Source: Duganella sp. 1411
GTDB taxonomy: Bacteria > Pseudomonadota > Gammaproteobacteria > Burkholderiales > Burkholderiaceae_D
DNA length: 64,000 nt
NCBI RefSeq assembly: GCF_017833525.1
Contig: NZ_JAFICD010000001.1
Location: forward strand, 2,170,001 to 2,234,000
Reading direction: 5' to 3'
The translations under genes were made by a program, and so were the position numbers. Under the pieces are notes generated by a model. It saw only the letters and a program-made list of their open reading frames with translations, was not told where the DNA came from and did not search any database. Position 1 is the first letter of the stretch, and every line of letters begins with the position of its first letter. Shown one piece after another: positions 54,095-61,878 of this stretch.

Positions 54095-55044
54095 GGGTGT
54101 ACCCGGGTGATGTCGATCTGCGCCGCCGAACTGGCCAGCATGGTTTGTAAATGGTGTGGCGATACCTCGGCTGCGCCGTCCAGCAAAGAGGAGATGGCGA
54201 GCATGCGGCCGTCGCCGCACACGCCGACGATTTCGCCGTCGAGCACCGCCAAGCCGGGCGCCATGCCGGAGACCGGACGGTCCGGCGACAAGCGCGCGCG
54301 CCCCAGCGTCAAGGACACGCCGCCCACCTCCGTGTGCGCGCCCGGATAAGGCGGCGCCACCGCGCGGTGCAGGTTGTAAACCGTTTGCGCGTCGGCGCGC
54401 CAGTCGATGCGGCCGTCGGCCGGCGTGCGCCCGCCGAAGTAACTCCCCTGCCGCAGGTCGTTGTCACGACGCGGCGCGGCGCCCGCCAGCAGCGCCGGCA
54501 GCACGCCCCACAAGGTCTGCTCGGCCGCCACGGTGACCTTGGCGAACACCTCGTGGGCCGTGTCGTCGGGCAGGATGGGCACCGCCGTCTGCGCCACGAT
54601 GGCGCCGGCGTCGGGCTTGACGGTCATCTCGTGCAGGGTGGCGCCGGTGCGGTCGGCGCCGTGCAGCACGGCCCAGTTGACCGGCGCGCGGCCGCGAAAC
54701 TTCGGCAGCAGCGAGCCGTGCATGTTGAACGCCGGCGCCACCGCCAGCACGGCCGCCGGCAGCATATGGCGGTAGTAAAAACTGAACAGGAAATCCGGCC
54801 GCGCCGCGCGCACGGCGGCCAGCAGCGCCGGGTCGGCGGGATCGGGGTGGACGGCGGTGGCGATGTCGTGCTCGCGGCAAACCGCCCGCACCGAGCCGTA
54901 CCAGGTGTTCTCCGCCGGATCGTCGTCATGCGTGAGCACCAGCGCCACGTCCACGCCGCCGGCCAGCAGCACCCGCAGGCAGCGCACGCCGACGTCGTGG
55001 TAGGCAAACACCACGGCGCGCGGCGCCGCGCCTGGCGCCGTCAC
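54091..55044 (-). CDS. UDP-Ara4N formyltransferase (ArnA N-terminal half as separate gene)
   Basis: 317 residues from GTG 55044 (GTGA overlap with arnC). Formyltransferase motifs: VVFAYHDVGVRCLRVLLAGG at the start, catalytic Asn/His in FNMHGSLLPKFRGRAPVNW, catalytic Asp in MTVKPDAGAIVAQ, and the C-terminal subdomain GRIDWRADAQTVYNLHRA. This equals ArnA residues 1-304, which transfer formyl from N10-formyl-tetrahydrofolate to UDP-L-Ara4N. The family's usual fusion to the decarboxylase is absent. Confidence 0.92.
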   Translation of the reverse strand: MTAPGAAPRAVVFAYHDVGVRCLRVLLAGGVDVALVLTHDDDPAENTWYGSVRAVCREHDIATAVHPDPADPALLAAVRAARPDFLFSFYYRHMLPAAVLAVAPAFNMHGSLLPKFRGRAPVNWAVLHGADRTGATLHEMTVKPDAGAIVAQTAVPILPDDTAHEVFAKVTVAAEQTLWGVLPALLAGAAPRRDNDLRQGSYFGGRTPADGRIDWRADAQTVYNLHRAVAPPYPGAHTEVGGVSLTLGRARLSPDRPVSGMAPGLAVLDGEIVGVCGDGRMLAISSLLDGAAEVSPHHLQTMLASSAAQIDITRVHP

Positions 55045-56054
55045 CGCCCCACCCCGCGCTGTTCCAGCGGCAAGATGGCCGCCGCGTTGGCGGCGTCGGC
55101 CGCCTGCCGCCGCGCCGCCGGCGCCAGCTCCTCGAGGATGGTTTGGACCACATAGCGCGGCCGCGCGCGCACCTGCTGGTAGATGCGGCCAATGTATTCG
55201 CCCAGCAGGCCGATGCCGAACAGGATCACGCCCATCAGGAAGAACACCAGCGCGAACAAGGTGAACGCGCCCTCGGCCTCGGCGCCGAGCAGCAGCCGGC
55301 GCGTCAACAGCACCAGCACCAACAGGCCGGAGGCGCCCGACAGCGCCATGCCCAGCATCGAGAACATTTGCAGCGGAATCAGCGAGAAGCCGGTCACCAG
55401 GTCGAAGTTGAGCCGTATCAGGCTGTAGAACGAATACTTGGACTCGCCGGCCGCGCGCTCCTCGTGCTCGACCACGACCTCGGCCGGATTGCGCGCGAAG
55501 GTGTAGGCCAGCGCCGGCACGAAGGTGTTGACCTCGGCGCACTGGTTGATCAGGTCGATGACGTTGCGGCCGTACGCGCGCAGCATGTTGCCCTGGTCGG
55601 TGATGCGGATGTTGGTGATGCGTTCGCGCAGGCGGTTCATCGCCTTCGACGCCAAGGTGCGCCAGGCCGAATCCTGACGCACGCGCCGGATCGAGCCGAC
55701 GTAATCGTGGCCTTCGCGGATCTTGGCGACCAGCTTGCCGATTTCCTCGGGCGGATTCTGCAGGTCGGCGTCGAGGGTGACCATGATCTGGCCGCGCGCC
55801 GACTGGAAGCCAGCCAGGATCGCCATGTGCTGGCCGTAATTGCCGTTGAATAGCACCACCCGCGTGACGTCGGGGCGCCGCCGGAACTGCTCGGCCAGCA
55901 GCGACACCGAGGCGTCCCGGCTGCCATCATTGACGAAGACGATCTCATAGCCGGTGCGCAGAGCGTCAAGCGCCGGATACAGCCGCGCGAACAGGCCGGG
56001 CAGCCCCGCCTCCTCGTTGTAGACCGGAATGACGATGGACAATTCGGGCGTCAT
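55041..56054 (-). CDS. arnC: ArnC: undecaprenyl-phosphate Ara4FN glycosyltransferase
   Basis: 337 residues from ATG 56054. GT2 domain: LSIVIPVYNEEAGLPGLF, IVFVNDGSRDAS, VMVTLDADLQNPPEEI (DXD-type site), VGSIRRVRQDSAWRTLASK. Two C-terminal transmembrane helices follow (~235-258 and ~268-292), ending LLGEYIGRIYQQVRARPRYVV. It transfers Ara4-formyl-N from UDP to undecaprenyl phosphate on the inner membrane. Some 52 bases separate it from arnT, the only real gap in the operon. Confidence 0.93.
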   Translation of the reverse strand: MTPELSIVIPVYNEEAGLPGLFARLYPALDALRTGYEIVFVNDGSRDASVSLLAEQFRRRPDVTRVVLFNGNYGQHMAILAGFQSARGQIMVTLDADLQNPPEEIGKLVAKIREGHDYVGSIRRVRQDSAWRTLASKAMNRLRERITNIRITDQGNMLRAYGRNVIDLINQCAEVNTFVPALAYTFARNPAEVVVEHEERAAGESKYSFYSLIRLNFDLVTGFSLIPLQMFSMLGMALSGASGLLVLVLLTRRLLLGAEAEGAFTLFALVFFLMGVILFGIGLLGEYIGRIYQQVRARPRYVVQTILEELAPAARRQAADAANAAAILPLEQRGVGR

Positions 56055-56106
56055 CGGCACACCGTCCGGGGTAACACGGGCAACACAGGTAAGCAAGCGG
56101 GCGCCG

Positions 56107-57900
56107 TCATGGCAATCCTTTCGTCAATTGATTGGAGATCACGAGCCGGCGCCCGTCGCGCGCCACCAGCCGCATCGGCACGCCGCGCTGGCGCAGCCGG
56201 TCGTACAGGGCCGGACTGGCGATGGCCATCGAGGGCAGGCCGGCGGCGGCGTCGCGCCGCCATAGCGCGACGAACTCGTCCAGCCCGGACAGCGCCAGTC
56301 GCGGTTCCTGTTGCAGCCCGAAGGCGAATTCGTCCACGTACTCGACCAGCATCGCCGGCCGGCCCAGGTAGAAGGTCAGCGACTGCTCGTAGCGGCCGAC
56401 CGCGTACAGCTTGGTGGACGGCGTCAGTTCGGCCCGGATCGCCGGCAGCAGCGCGGTGCCCGCGCGGTCCTTGCCGTACACCTCGAAACCGGCAACGATC
56501 AGGTGGGTGGCGAGAAAGCCGGCCACCGCCATCGTCAACACCGTCGGATCGCGCCGGCCGCGCGCCGCGTGGAACCACGCGAGGCAGCCGCCAACCAACA
56601 GGATGCAACCGGCGAACATCAGCCACGGCTGGTAGCTGCGCAGGCTGTGCGGAGCAGAGCCGGCCGCGCCCGCGCCCGTCGCCAGCGCCACCGGCACCGC
56701 GACCACGAGCACCGCGCCGACCAGCGCCAGCAGCGCGGCGGCAACCATGTGCGGGCGGCGACCGGCGGCGTCCAGGCACAGCGCCGTGAGCAAAGCCAAC
56801 GCCGGGAACACCGGCACGATGTAGCCGGGCAGCTTCGAGCTCGACATGCTGAAAAACACGAAGATGAAGACGAACCAGATCAGCAACAACAATCTCGGCT
56901 GGAACCGGCCCGGCGCGCGCTTCACGCCCTCCGCCAACGCGTGCGGCAGCCAGCCCAACCAGGGCAACATGCCAGGCAGCAGCAGCATGATGAAGGCGTA
57001 CCAAGGGCCCTCGCGCTGGTGGCCGGGGCTCAGGAAACGGTCGACATGCTCGTGGATGAAGAAGAAATGCGGCTGTTCGGGGTTGCGCTGGGCAACCAGG
57101 ATGAACCAGGGCGCGGCGATGGCGACAAACAGCAGCAATCCCTTGCCCATGTGCAGGCGGGTCCAGACGCGCCAATCGCGCGCGGCGGCGCCGTAGAGCA
57201 CCAGCACGGCGCCCGGCAGCACCACGCCAACCAGGCCCTTGGCCAGCACCGCCAGTGCCATCGCCGCCCACGCGACCAGCATCCAGGCGCGCCGCTGGCC
57301 GGTGGTGGCGCCGTCGCGCTGGGCGATCAGCACGGCGGCCAGGCTGGTGGCCATCATGCCCGACAGGCTCATGTCGAGCGAATTGATCTGGCCCGACGCC
57401 AGCCAGAACAGCGTCGACGCCAGCACCAGGCCGGCATACAGGCCGACGCGGGGGGAGAACACCACGCGCCCGGCCCAGGCGGTCATGACCACGCCGAGGA
57501 TGCCGCAGACGCCGGTCCACAGCCGCGCTTGCCATTCGCCCAGGCCGAACAGGGTGAAGGTCAGCGCGTTCATCCACGCTTGCAACGGCGGCTTCTCGAA
57601 ATATTTGATGCCGTTCAGGCGCGTGGTGATCCAATCGCCGCTGGCGAACATCTCGCGGCCGATCTCGGCGTAGCGGCCCTCGTCGGGCGGCACCAGTGTG
57701 CGCACGCCGAGCGCGCACAGCGTGATCAGGACGAAGCCGCCGAACAGCATCCACAGCAGCGCCGCCGACAGCGGCGGCGCGGCGCCGGCGCGCCTGGACG
57801 GCGGCGCCGGACGCGCGGCGAGGGCGTCGTCGAGCAGCGCGTCGGCGGCGCCGCCGGTGAACGGCCGACGCACCGTCCCGTGCATGGCATCGAGGTTCAT
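56107..57900 (-). CDS. arnT: ArnT: lipid A 4-amino-4-deoxy-L-arabinose transferase
   Basis: 597 residues with about twelve transmembrane helices and a C-terminal periplasmic domain. GT83 motifs: LVPPDEGRYAEIGREMFASGDWITTRLNG (with the catalytic-site DEGRYAE), GIKYFEKPPLQAWMNAL, and FFSMSSSKLPGYIVP. It moves L-Ara4N from undecaprenyl phosphate to lipid A phosphates on the periplasmic side, lowering negative charge and giving polymyxin resistance. Its start overlaps the arnB stop as ATGA. Slightly longer N-terminus than E. coli ArnT (550 residues). Confidence 0.93.
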   Translation of the reverse strand: MNLDAMHGTVRRPFTGGAADALLDDALAARPAPPSRRAGAAPPLSAALLWMLFGGFVLITLCALGVRTLVPPDEGRYAEIGREMFASGDWITTRLNGIKYFEKPPLQAWMNALTFTLFGLGEWQARLWTGVCGILGVVMTAWAGRVVFSPRVGLYAGLVLASTLFWLASGQINSLDMSLSGMMATSLAAVLIAQRDGATTGQRRAWMLVAWAAMALAVLAKGLVGVVLPGAVLVLYGAAARDWRVWTRLHMGKGLLLFVAIAAPWFILVAQRNPEQPHFFFIHEHVDRFLSPGHQREGPWYAFIMLLLPGMLPWLGWLPHALAEGVKRAPGRFQPRLLLLIWFVFIFVFFSMSSSKLPGYIVPVFPALALLTALCLDAAGRRPHMVAAALLALVGAVLVVAVPVALATGAGAAGSAPHSLRSYQPWLMFAGCILLVGGCLAWFHAARGRRDPTVLTMAVAGFLATHLIVAGFEVYGKDRAGTALLPAIRAELTPSTKLYAVGRYEQSLTFYLGRPAMLVEYVDEFAFGLQQEPRLALSGLDEFVALWRRDAAAGLPSMAIASPALYDRLRQRGVPMRLVARDGRRLVISNQLTKGLP

Positions 57901-59048
57901 TCGGGCACCCGCGGGTGGATCAGGATCGATTCGACGGCCGCCACCACGCGCTCGACGTCGTCGAAGGTCATCGCGTAAAACATCGGCAAGGTCACCGTCA
58001 GGCGGCCGATGCGCTCGGCGACCGGGAACATGCCCTCGCTGAAGCCGCGCGCGCGGTACAGGCTGAACAAATGAATCGCCGCGTAATGGAAGCCGGTGCC
58101 GATTCCCCGGCGCGCCATCGCCTCCATGAAGCCGGCGCGCGTGCCGGGCCCGCGGTCCGGCAGGATGATCTGGAACAGGTGCCAGTTGCTGTTTTCAAAA
58201 TCGGCTACCGGCAATTGCGCGCCGGTGGCGGCCTCGAAGCCGTCGCCGAACTGCGCGAAATAGTGGCGCGCCAGCGCGCGCCGGTGCGCGGTGACGGCCG
58301 CGATGTTGGCGAACTGGCCCAGGCCGATCGCCGCCATGATGTCGCTCATGTTGTGCTTGCCACCGGGGAGATCGACATCGATGCCATCGACCCCGCTGCG
58401 GGTGACGCCCTGCAGGCGGTGCCTGGCGGCCAGCGCCGCCTCGTCCGCGTCGTTCAGCACCAGGCAGCCGCCCTCGCCCGTGGTCAGGTTCTTATTGGCT
58501 TGAAAGCTGAACGACACCAGATCGCCGAAAGCGCCGATGGGCCGGCCGCGCCAGCGCGATCCGAACGCCTGCGCGGCGTCCTCGATCACGCGCAGCCGGT
58601 GGCGCGCGGCGATACGGTACAGCCGCTCCATGTCCACCGGCAGGCCCGCCAAATGCACCGGCAGCAGCGCGCGCGTGCGCGGCGTGATCGCCGCCTCCAG
58701 CCGGTCCAGGTCGATGTTTCGCGTGGCTGGGTCGATATCGGCGAAGACCGGCGTCGCGCCGACGGCAAGGATGACGTTGGCCGTGGCCGGCCAGGAGATC
58801 GGCGTGGTGATCACCTCGTCGCCGGGGCCGATGCCAGCCACGCGCAGCGCGATCTCCATCGTGCAGGTGCCGGAATTAAAAGTCAGTACCGGCCGCCCGC
58901 CGAAGTACGCGGACAGCTGCTCCTCGAACTCGCGCACCTTGGGCCCGCTGGTGATCCAGCCGGAGCGCAGCACGTCGCCGACGGCGGCAATGGTGGCCTC
59001 GTCGATGGTGGGTCGGGAGAACGGCAGGAAAGGCAGGTCGGGCGTCAT
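57897..59048 (-). CDS. arnB: ArnB: UDP-Ara4O aminotransferase
   Basis: 383 residues from ATG 59048, start chosen because PFLPFSRPTIDEATIAAV is the family N-terminus. PLP-binding Lys in SFSFQANKNLTTGEGG; other DegT/DnrJ/EryC1 motifs: FNSGTCTMEIALRVAGIGPGD, VIEDAAQAFGSRW, NWHLFQIILP, HYAAIHLFSLYR. Converts UDP-Ara4O to UDP-L-Ara4N. First gene of the operon; 59049-59218 upstream is AT-richer and should hold the promoter, though no clear element was pinned down. Confidence 0.94.
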   Translation of the reverse strand: MTPDLPFLPFSRPTIDEATIAAVGDVLRSGWITSGPKVREFEEQLSAYFGGRPVLTFNSGTCTMEIALRVAGIGPGDEVITTPISWPATANVILAVGATPVFADIDPATRNIDLDRLEAAITPRTRALLPVHLAGLPVDMERLYRIAARHRLRVIEDAAQAFGSRWRGRPIGAFGDLVSFSFQANKNLTTGEGGCLVLNDADEAALAARHRLQGVTRSGVDGIDVDLPGGKHNMSDIMAAIGLGQFANIAAVTAHRRALARHYFAQFGDGFEAATGAQLPVADFENSNWHLFQIILPDRGPGTRAGFMEAMARRGIGTGFHYAAIHLFSLYRARGFSEGMFPVAERIGRLTVTLPMFYAMTFDDVERVVAAVESILIHPRVPE

Positions 59049-59218
59049 ACGGACGCCAACAGCGAGTCGCTCATGCCGCTGTGGATGGTTAGTCGCTTGG
59101 TCGAGGTGAATAATACGCGAGAGCCGCATGAGTGTTTCTCCGAGTGCTGAGGCTGAGAGCTCATCATCGGACAAGTTGACTTACTGAACACTTACCGGGC
59201 TTAATACAGGAGGTGGAA

Positions 59219-59304
59219 GAGGCGGACCGCCGTGATCCGCCATCGATGGGCCGTCGACGGCGCACGCATTGGCGGATTACGCTGCGCTAATCCGCCCTAC
59301 GTGG
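59219..59304 (-). repeat. interspersed repeat copy, paired arms
   Basis: A decayed left arm (GAGGCGGACCGCCGTGATCCGCC) and an intact inverted right arm (GGCGGATTACGCTGCGCTAA plus TCCGCCCTACGTGG) around a GTCGACGGCGC centre. Located between the arnB upstream region and the 3' end of the TetR gene. Confidence 0.85.
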
Positions 59305-59343
59305 AACCGTGGTATTTCGTGGATTCCCGGTGACAATCGGCAT

Positions 59344-59970
59344 TCACGGCCAGCCGCGCAAGACCTGATCCACCACGCCCTGCAACTGCTCGCGCGTGGC
59401 GCCGGCCGCAGCCTGTACCGCCATGCCGTTCGACACCGTCATCACATAGCGCGCCATCTGGCCCGAACAGCTATCGGCCGGCAAATCGCCGTCCACCTTG
59501 GCCCGCTCGAAGCGCTCGCGCAGCTTTTCCTGACTGGCCGCGCGCCGCTCGATCAGCGAGTTCCGGATCGGCAGCGCGTCGTCGCTGCACGCCAGCGCGC
59601 CATTGATCACCAAACAGCCATGCGGCTTGTCGGTCTCGGTCTGCGCGTCGGCATTGCCGCGCAAGAAATGCTCGACCACGGCGCGCGCGGTCGGCTCCTT
59701 CAACGCGGCATGAAACAGCGGATCGTGCGTCGCGCCATACCGGTCCAGCGCCATGCGGAACAGGTTTTCCTTGTTGCCGAACACGGCGTACAAACTGGGC
59801 CGGTTCATGCCCATCGCCTCGGTCAACTCCGGCAGCGAGCTACCTTCGTAACCCTTCTCCCAGAACACCTTCATGGCTTTGTCCAGCGCGGTTTCAGCAT
59901 CAAAAGTGCGTGGACGTCCCGTCTTGCGGGCCTTGCCGCCTGCAGGCGAGCCGTCGGCGTCGCCGGCCAT
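59344..59970 (-). CDS. TetR-family transcriptional regulator
   Basis: 208 residues from ATG 59970. The HTH starts near residue 19: RPRTFDAETALDKAMKVFWEKGYEGSSLPELTEAMGMNRPSLYAVFGNKENLF. The C-terminal TetR_C domain includes GCLVINGALACSDDALPI. This wording (W.KGYE..S...LT.AMG....SLY..FG.K) belongs to the AcrR/YxaF-like group, which represses a divergent exporter. The neighbouring MFS gene is divergent and overlaps its 5' end, so it is the likely target. Confidence 0.9.
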   Translation of the reverse strand: MAGDADGSPAGGKARKTGRPRTFDAETALDKAMKVFWEKGYEGSSLPELTEAMGMNRPSLYAVFGNKENLFRMALDRYGATHDPLFHAALKEPTARAVVEHFLRGNADAQTETDKPHGCLVINGALACSDDALPIRNSLIERRAASQEKLRERFERAKVDGDLPADSCSGQMARYVMTVSNGMAVQAAAGATREQLQGVVDQVLRGWP

Positions 59971-61159
59971 CGTCACCGCCCCCACCCGCTCGGCCTGGCT
60001 GGCCGTGCTCTCCGTCGCCGTCGGCTCATTCGCGCTGGTGACGACGGAATTCCTGCCGGTCGGCCTGCTGCCGTCGATCGCCGCCGAACTGAAGGTCACC
60101 GAAGGGCTGGCCGGCATGATGGTGACGATACCCGGCTTGGTGGCCGCTTTCGCCGCCATCCTGGTCACCATCGGTGTCGGCAAGACCGACCGCCGCTACG
60201 TCATCTGGGGCCTGACCGCCACCTTGATCGTCTCCAACCTGATGGTGGCGCTGTCCGATTCGTTCACCGTGATCCTGTTCGGCCGCGCCTTGCTGGGCAT
60301 CGGCGTGGGCGGTTTCTGGGCCATCGGCGGCGCGCTGGGCAACCGGCTGGTGCCGCCCGAATATGCGACGCGGGCGACCTCGATCATCTTCGCCGGCATC
60401 TCGCTGGGCACCGTGGCCGGCGTGCCGGCGGGCGCGCTGATCGGTGAACTGGTCGGCTGGCGCGTGGCCTTTTATGCGGCCGGCGCGGTCGCCGTGCTGG
60501 TGCTGCTGACGCAAATGTGGCTGCTGCCACGCCTGCCGACCACGCAATCGCTGACCTTCGCCCAATTGCCGGAGCTGCTGCGCGTGAAGAAAGCGCGGCT
60601 GGGCATGCTGGCCACGCTGCTGATCTTCATCGGCCAGTTCGCCGCCTACACGTATGTCACGCCCTTCCTCAGCCAAGTCGGCGGCCTGAACGCGACGACT
60701 ATCAGCGCGCTGCTGCTGACCTATGGCGCCGCCGGTTTCGTCGGCAACTTGATCGGCGGCTGGACGGTGGCGCGCAGCGTGCGCACGTCGATGATCGCCA
60801 CCGGCCTGGTGATGGGCTTGTCGGCGGCGGCGTTGCCGTTGATCGGCACCAGCCTATGGGGCGCGACCGCGCTGATCGTCATCTGGGGCCTGGCCTTCGG
60901 CATGATGCCGATCTCGGTGCAGACCTGGATGTTCCGGGCGGCGCCCCACGCAATGGAAAGCGGCGGCGCGGTGTTCGTCGCCACGGCGCAAATCTCGCTG
61001 GCCAGCGGCGCGCTGGTGGGTGGCGTGGCGGTCGACCATCTGGGCGTATCGAGCGCGATGCTGGTCGGAGGCGTGTTCGCCGTGGCGATGGCGGCGGTGA
61101 TCGCGAAGTGGGGCGAGGACGACGGCAAGCCGTCAACCAAGCTACACGCCGTGCATTAA
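59873..61159 (+). CDS. MFS transporter (YdhP/NepI-like), divergent from TetR
   Basis: 428 residues if started at ATG 59873; the first helix begins at residue ~40 (WLAVLSVAVGSFALVTTEFL), so the true start may be later, but no ATG or GTG with a ribosome-binding site exists between ~59912 and the helix. DHA1 signatures: FALVTTEFLPVGLLPSIAAELKV, GRALLGIGVGGFWAIGGALGNRLVP, YVTPFLSQVGGL. With the ATG start the two divergent genes overlap by 98 bases. Probably exports a drug, nucleoside or sugar under TetR control. Confidence 0.85.
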   Translation: MALSSAVSASKVRGRPVLRALPPAGEPSASPAIVTAPTRSAWLAVLSVAVGSFALVTTEFLPVGLLPSIAAELKVTEGLAGMMVTIPGLVAAFAAILVTIGVGKTDRRYVIWGLTATLIVSNLMVALSDSFTVILFGRALLGIGVGGFWAIGGALGNRLVPPEYATRATSIIFAGISLGTVAGVPAGALIGELVGWRVAFYAAGAVAVLVLLTQMWLLPRLPTTQSLTFAQLPELLRVKKARLGMLATLLIFIGQFAAYTYVTPFLSQVGGLNATTISALLLTYGAAGFVGNLIGGWTVARSVRTSMIATGLVMGLSAAALPLIGTSLWGATALIVIWGLAFGMMPISVQTWMFRAAPHAMESGGAVFVATAQISLASGALVGGVAVDHLGVSSAMLVGGVFAVAMAAVIAKWGEDDGKPSTKLHAVH

Positions 61160-61196
61160 TCGTTAATCCACACCGGCGTGTGCGACCCGAGGAATC

Positions 61197-61298
61197 ACGT
61201 AGGGCGGATTAGCGGGCGAGGCCCGCCAACCGCCCCTGGGCCCATCGAAGAGGCGGCCTACCTGGCCGGTAGGCCTTAAGAGCGAAGCGTAATCCGCC
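61197..61298 (+). repeat. interspersed repeat copy interrupted by a GC-rich insert
   Basis: The left part ACGTAGGGCGGATTAGC and the right part GCGAAGCGTAATCCGCCA are separated by ~65 extra bases (about 61214-61279). The insert contains its own inverted words GGGCGAGGCCCGCC and CTGGCCGGTAGGCC. A second element seems to have inserted into the repeat. Confidence 0.75.
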
Positions 61299-61319
61299 AT
61301 GCATGCACCGCCGGCGGCC

Positions 61320-61622
61320 CTAAATCCGACCGCGCTTGAATTCAGCCAGGAAGGCCTTGGTCTCCCCGGCCGACAACACCTTGACGTCATCCCCATGCCA
61401 AGCGTACAGATAAGGCGTCCCACCCTGCCGGTCGGTCAACTTGGCATCCAACAAAAAGCAAGTCCCCAACGGATACAACGCCGTATCACTCATCCGGCGC
61501 GAACACTGCACCGCCAGCTCCGGCGAAAACGCCTGCCCCGGCACCGGATGAATCTCCACCACACCGCCGCGCAGCACCGAGTGCACCGCCACCTGACGGT
61601 ATGCATAAATATCGCGCGCCAT
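61320..61622 (-). CDS. small hypothetical protein
   Basis: 100 residues from ATG 61622, preceded by AGGG with a six-base spacer (another ATG lies two codons upstream). No signal peptide or membrane helix. Visible words: YAYRQVAVHSVLRGGVVEIHP, RMSDTALYPLGTCFLLDAKLTD and YLYAWHGDDVKVLSAGETKAF. I do not recognise the family. The stop codon abuts the interspersed repeat. The A+T content is similar to its neighbours, so there is no sign of recent transfer. Confidence 0.6.
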   Translation of the reverse strand: MARDIYAYRQVAVHSVLRGGVVEIHPVPGQAFSPELAVQCSRRMSDTALYPLGTCFLLDAKLTDRQGGTPYLYAWHGDDVKVLSAGETKAFLAEFKRGRI

Positions 61623-61718
61623 TGTCATCCCTGCTGAAAAACCGCCATGGTAGCAGATCGTTTTCCACCAGCATGACAATCACCACGCACCATTGATCTG
61701 ATCGAACAACCGATGACA

Positions 61719-61766
61719 AAGCCAGGCGCACGATGTCGCAAGATGTCCTGGCGCCTGGCTTTTTTT
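61719..61766 (+). terminator. hairpin with T-run ahead of toxin-antitoxin unit 1
   Basis: AAGCCAGGCGC and GCGCCTGGCTT are perfect inverted arms (61719-61729 and 61751-61761) followed by six further T. It insulates or attenuates the unit behind it. A related hairpin lies at 63080-63127. Confidence 0.8.
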
Positions 61767-61775
61767 ATTCAGTGC

Positions 61776-61878
61776 CGCTTGAAGGATATCCTCAAGCTAC
61801 TACACTGAACATGACCACCTACACTTGGGACGAGGCCAAACGCAAAAGCAACCTGCGCAAGCACGGACTGGATTTTGC
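61776..61878 (+). repeat. 103-bp block identical to 63137-63239
   Basis: Both copies cover the putative operator/promoter, start codon and first ~22 codons of the BrnT-like gene, without a single mismatch. Similarity, with differences, extends on both sides. Shows a recent duplication or gene conversion of the toxin promoter region. Confidence 0.9.
61778..61806 (+). promoter_or_regulatory. promoter with embedded operator, unit 1
   Basis: AGGATATCCT (61783-61792) is a perfect palindrome flanked by CTTG and CAAG. A -35-like TTGAAG overlaps it; 16 bases later comes TACACT (-10), only four bases before the ATG at 61811. This would give a leaderless or nearly leaderless message and lets a bound antitoxin block RNA polymerase. 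Confidence 0.55.

Noticed and set aside
61733..61810. 26-residue N-terminal extension of both BrnT copies (ATG at 61733 and 63094)
   Set aside because: The frame is open in both copies, but it covers the terminator-like hairpin and palindromic operator, has no good ribosome-binding site and exceeds the BrnT family length. Kept as an alternative only.
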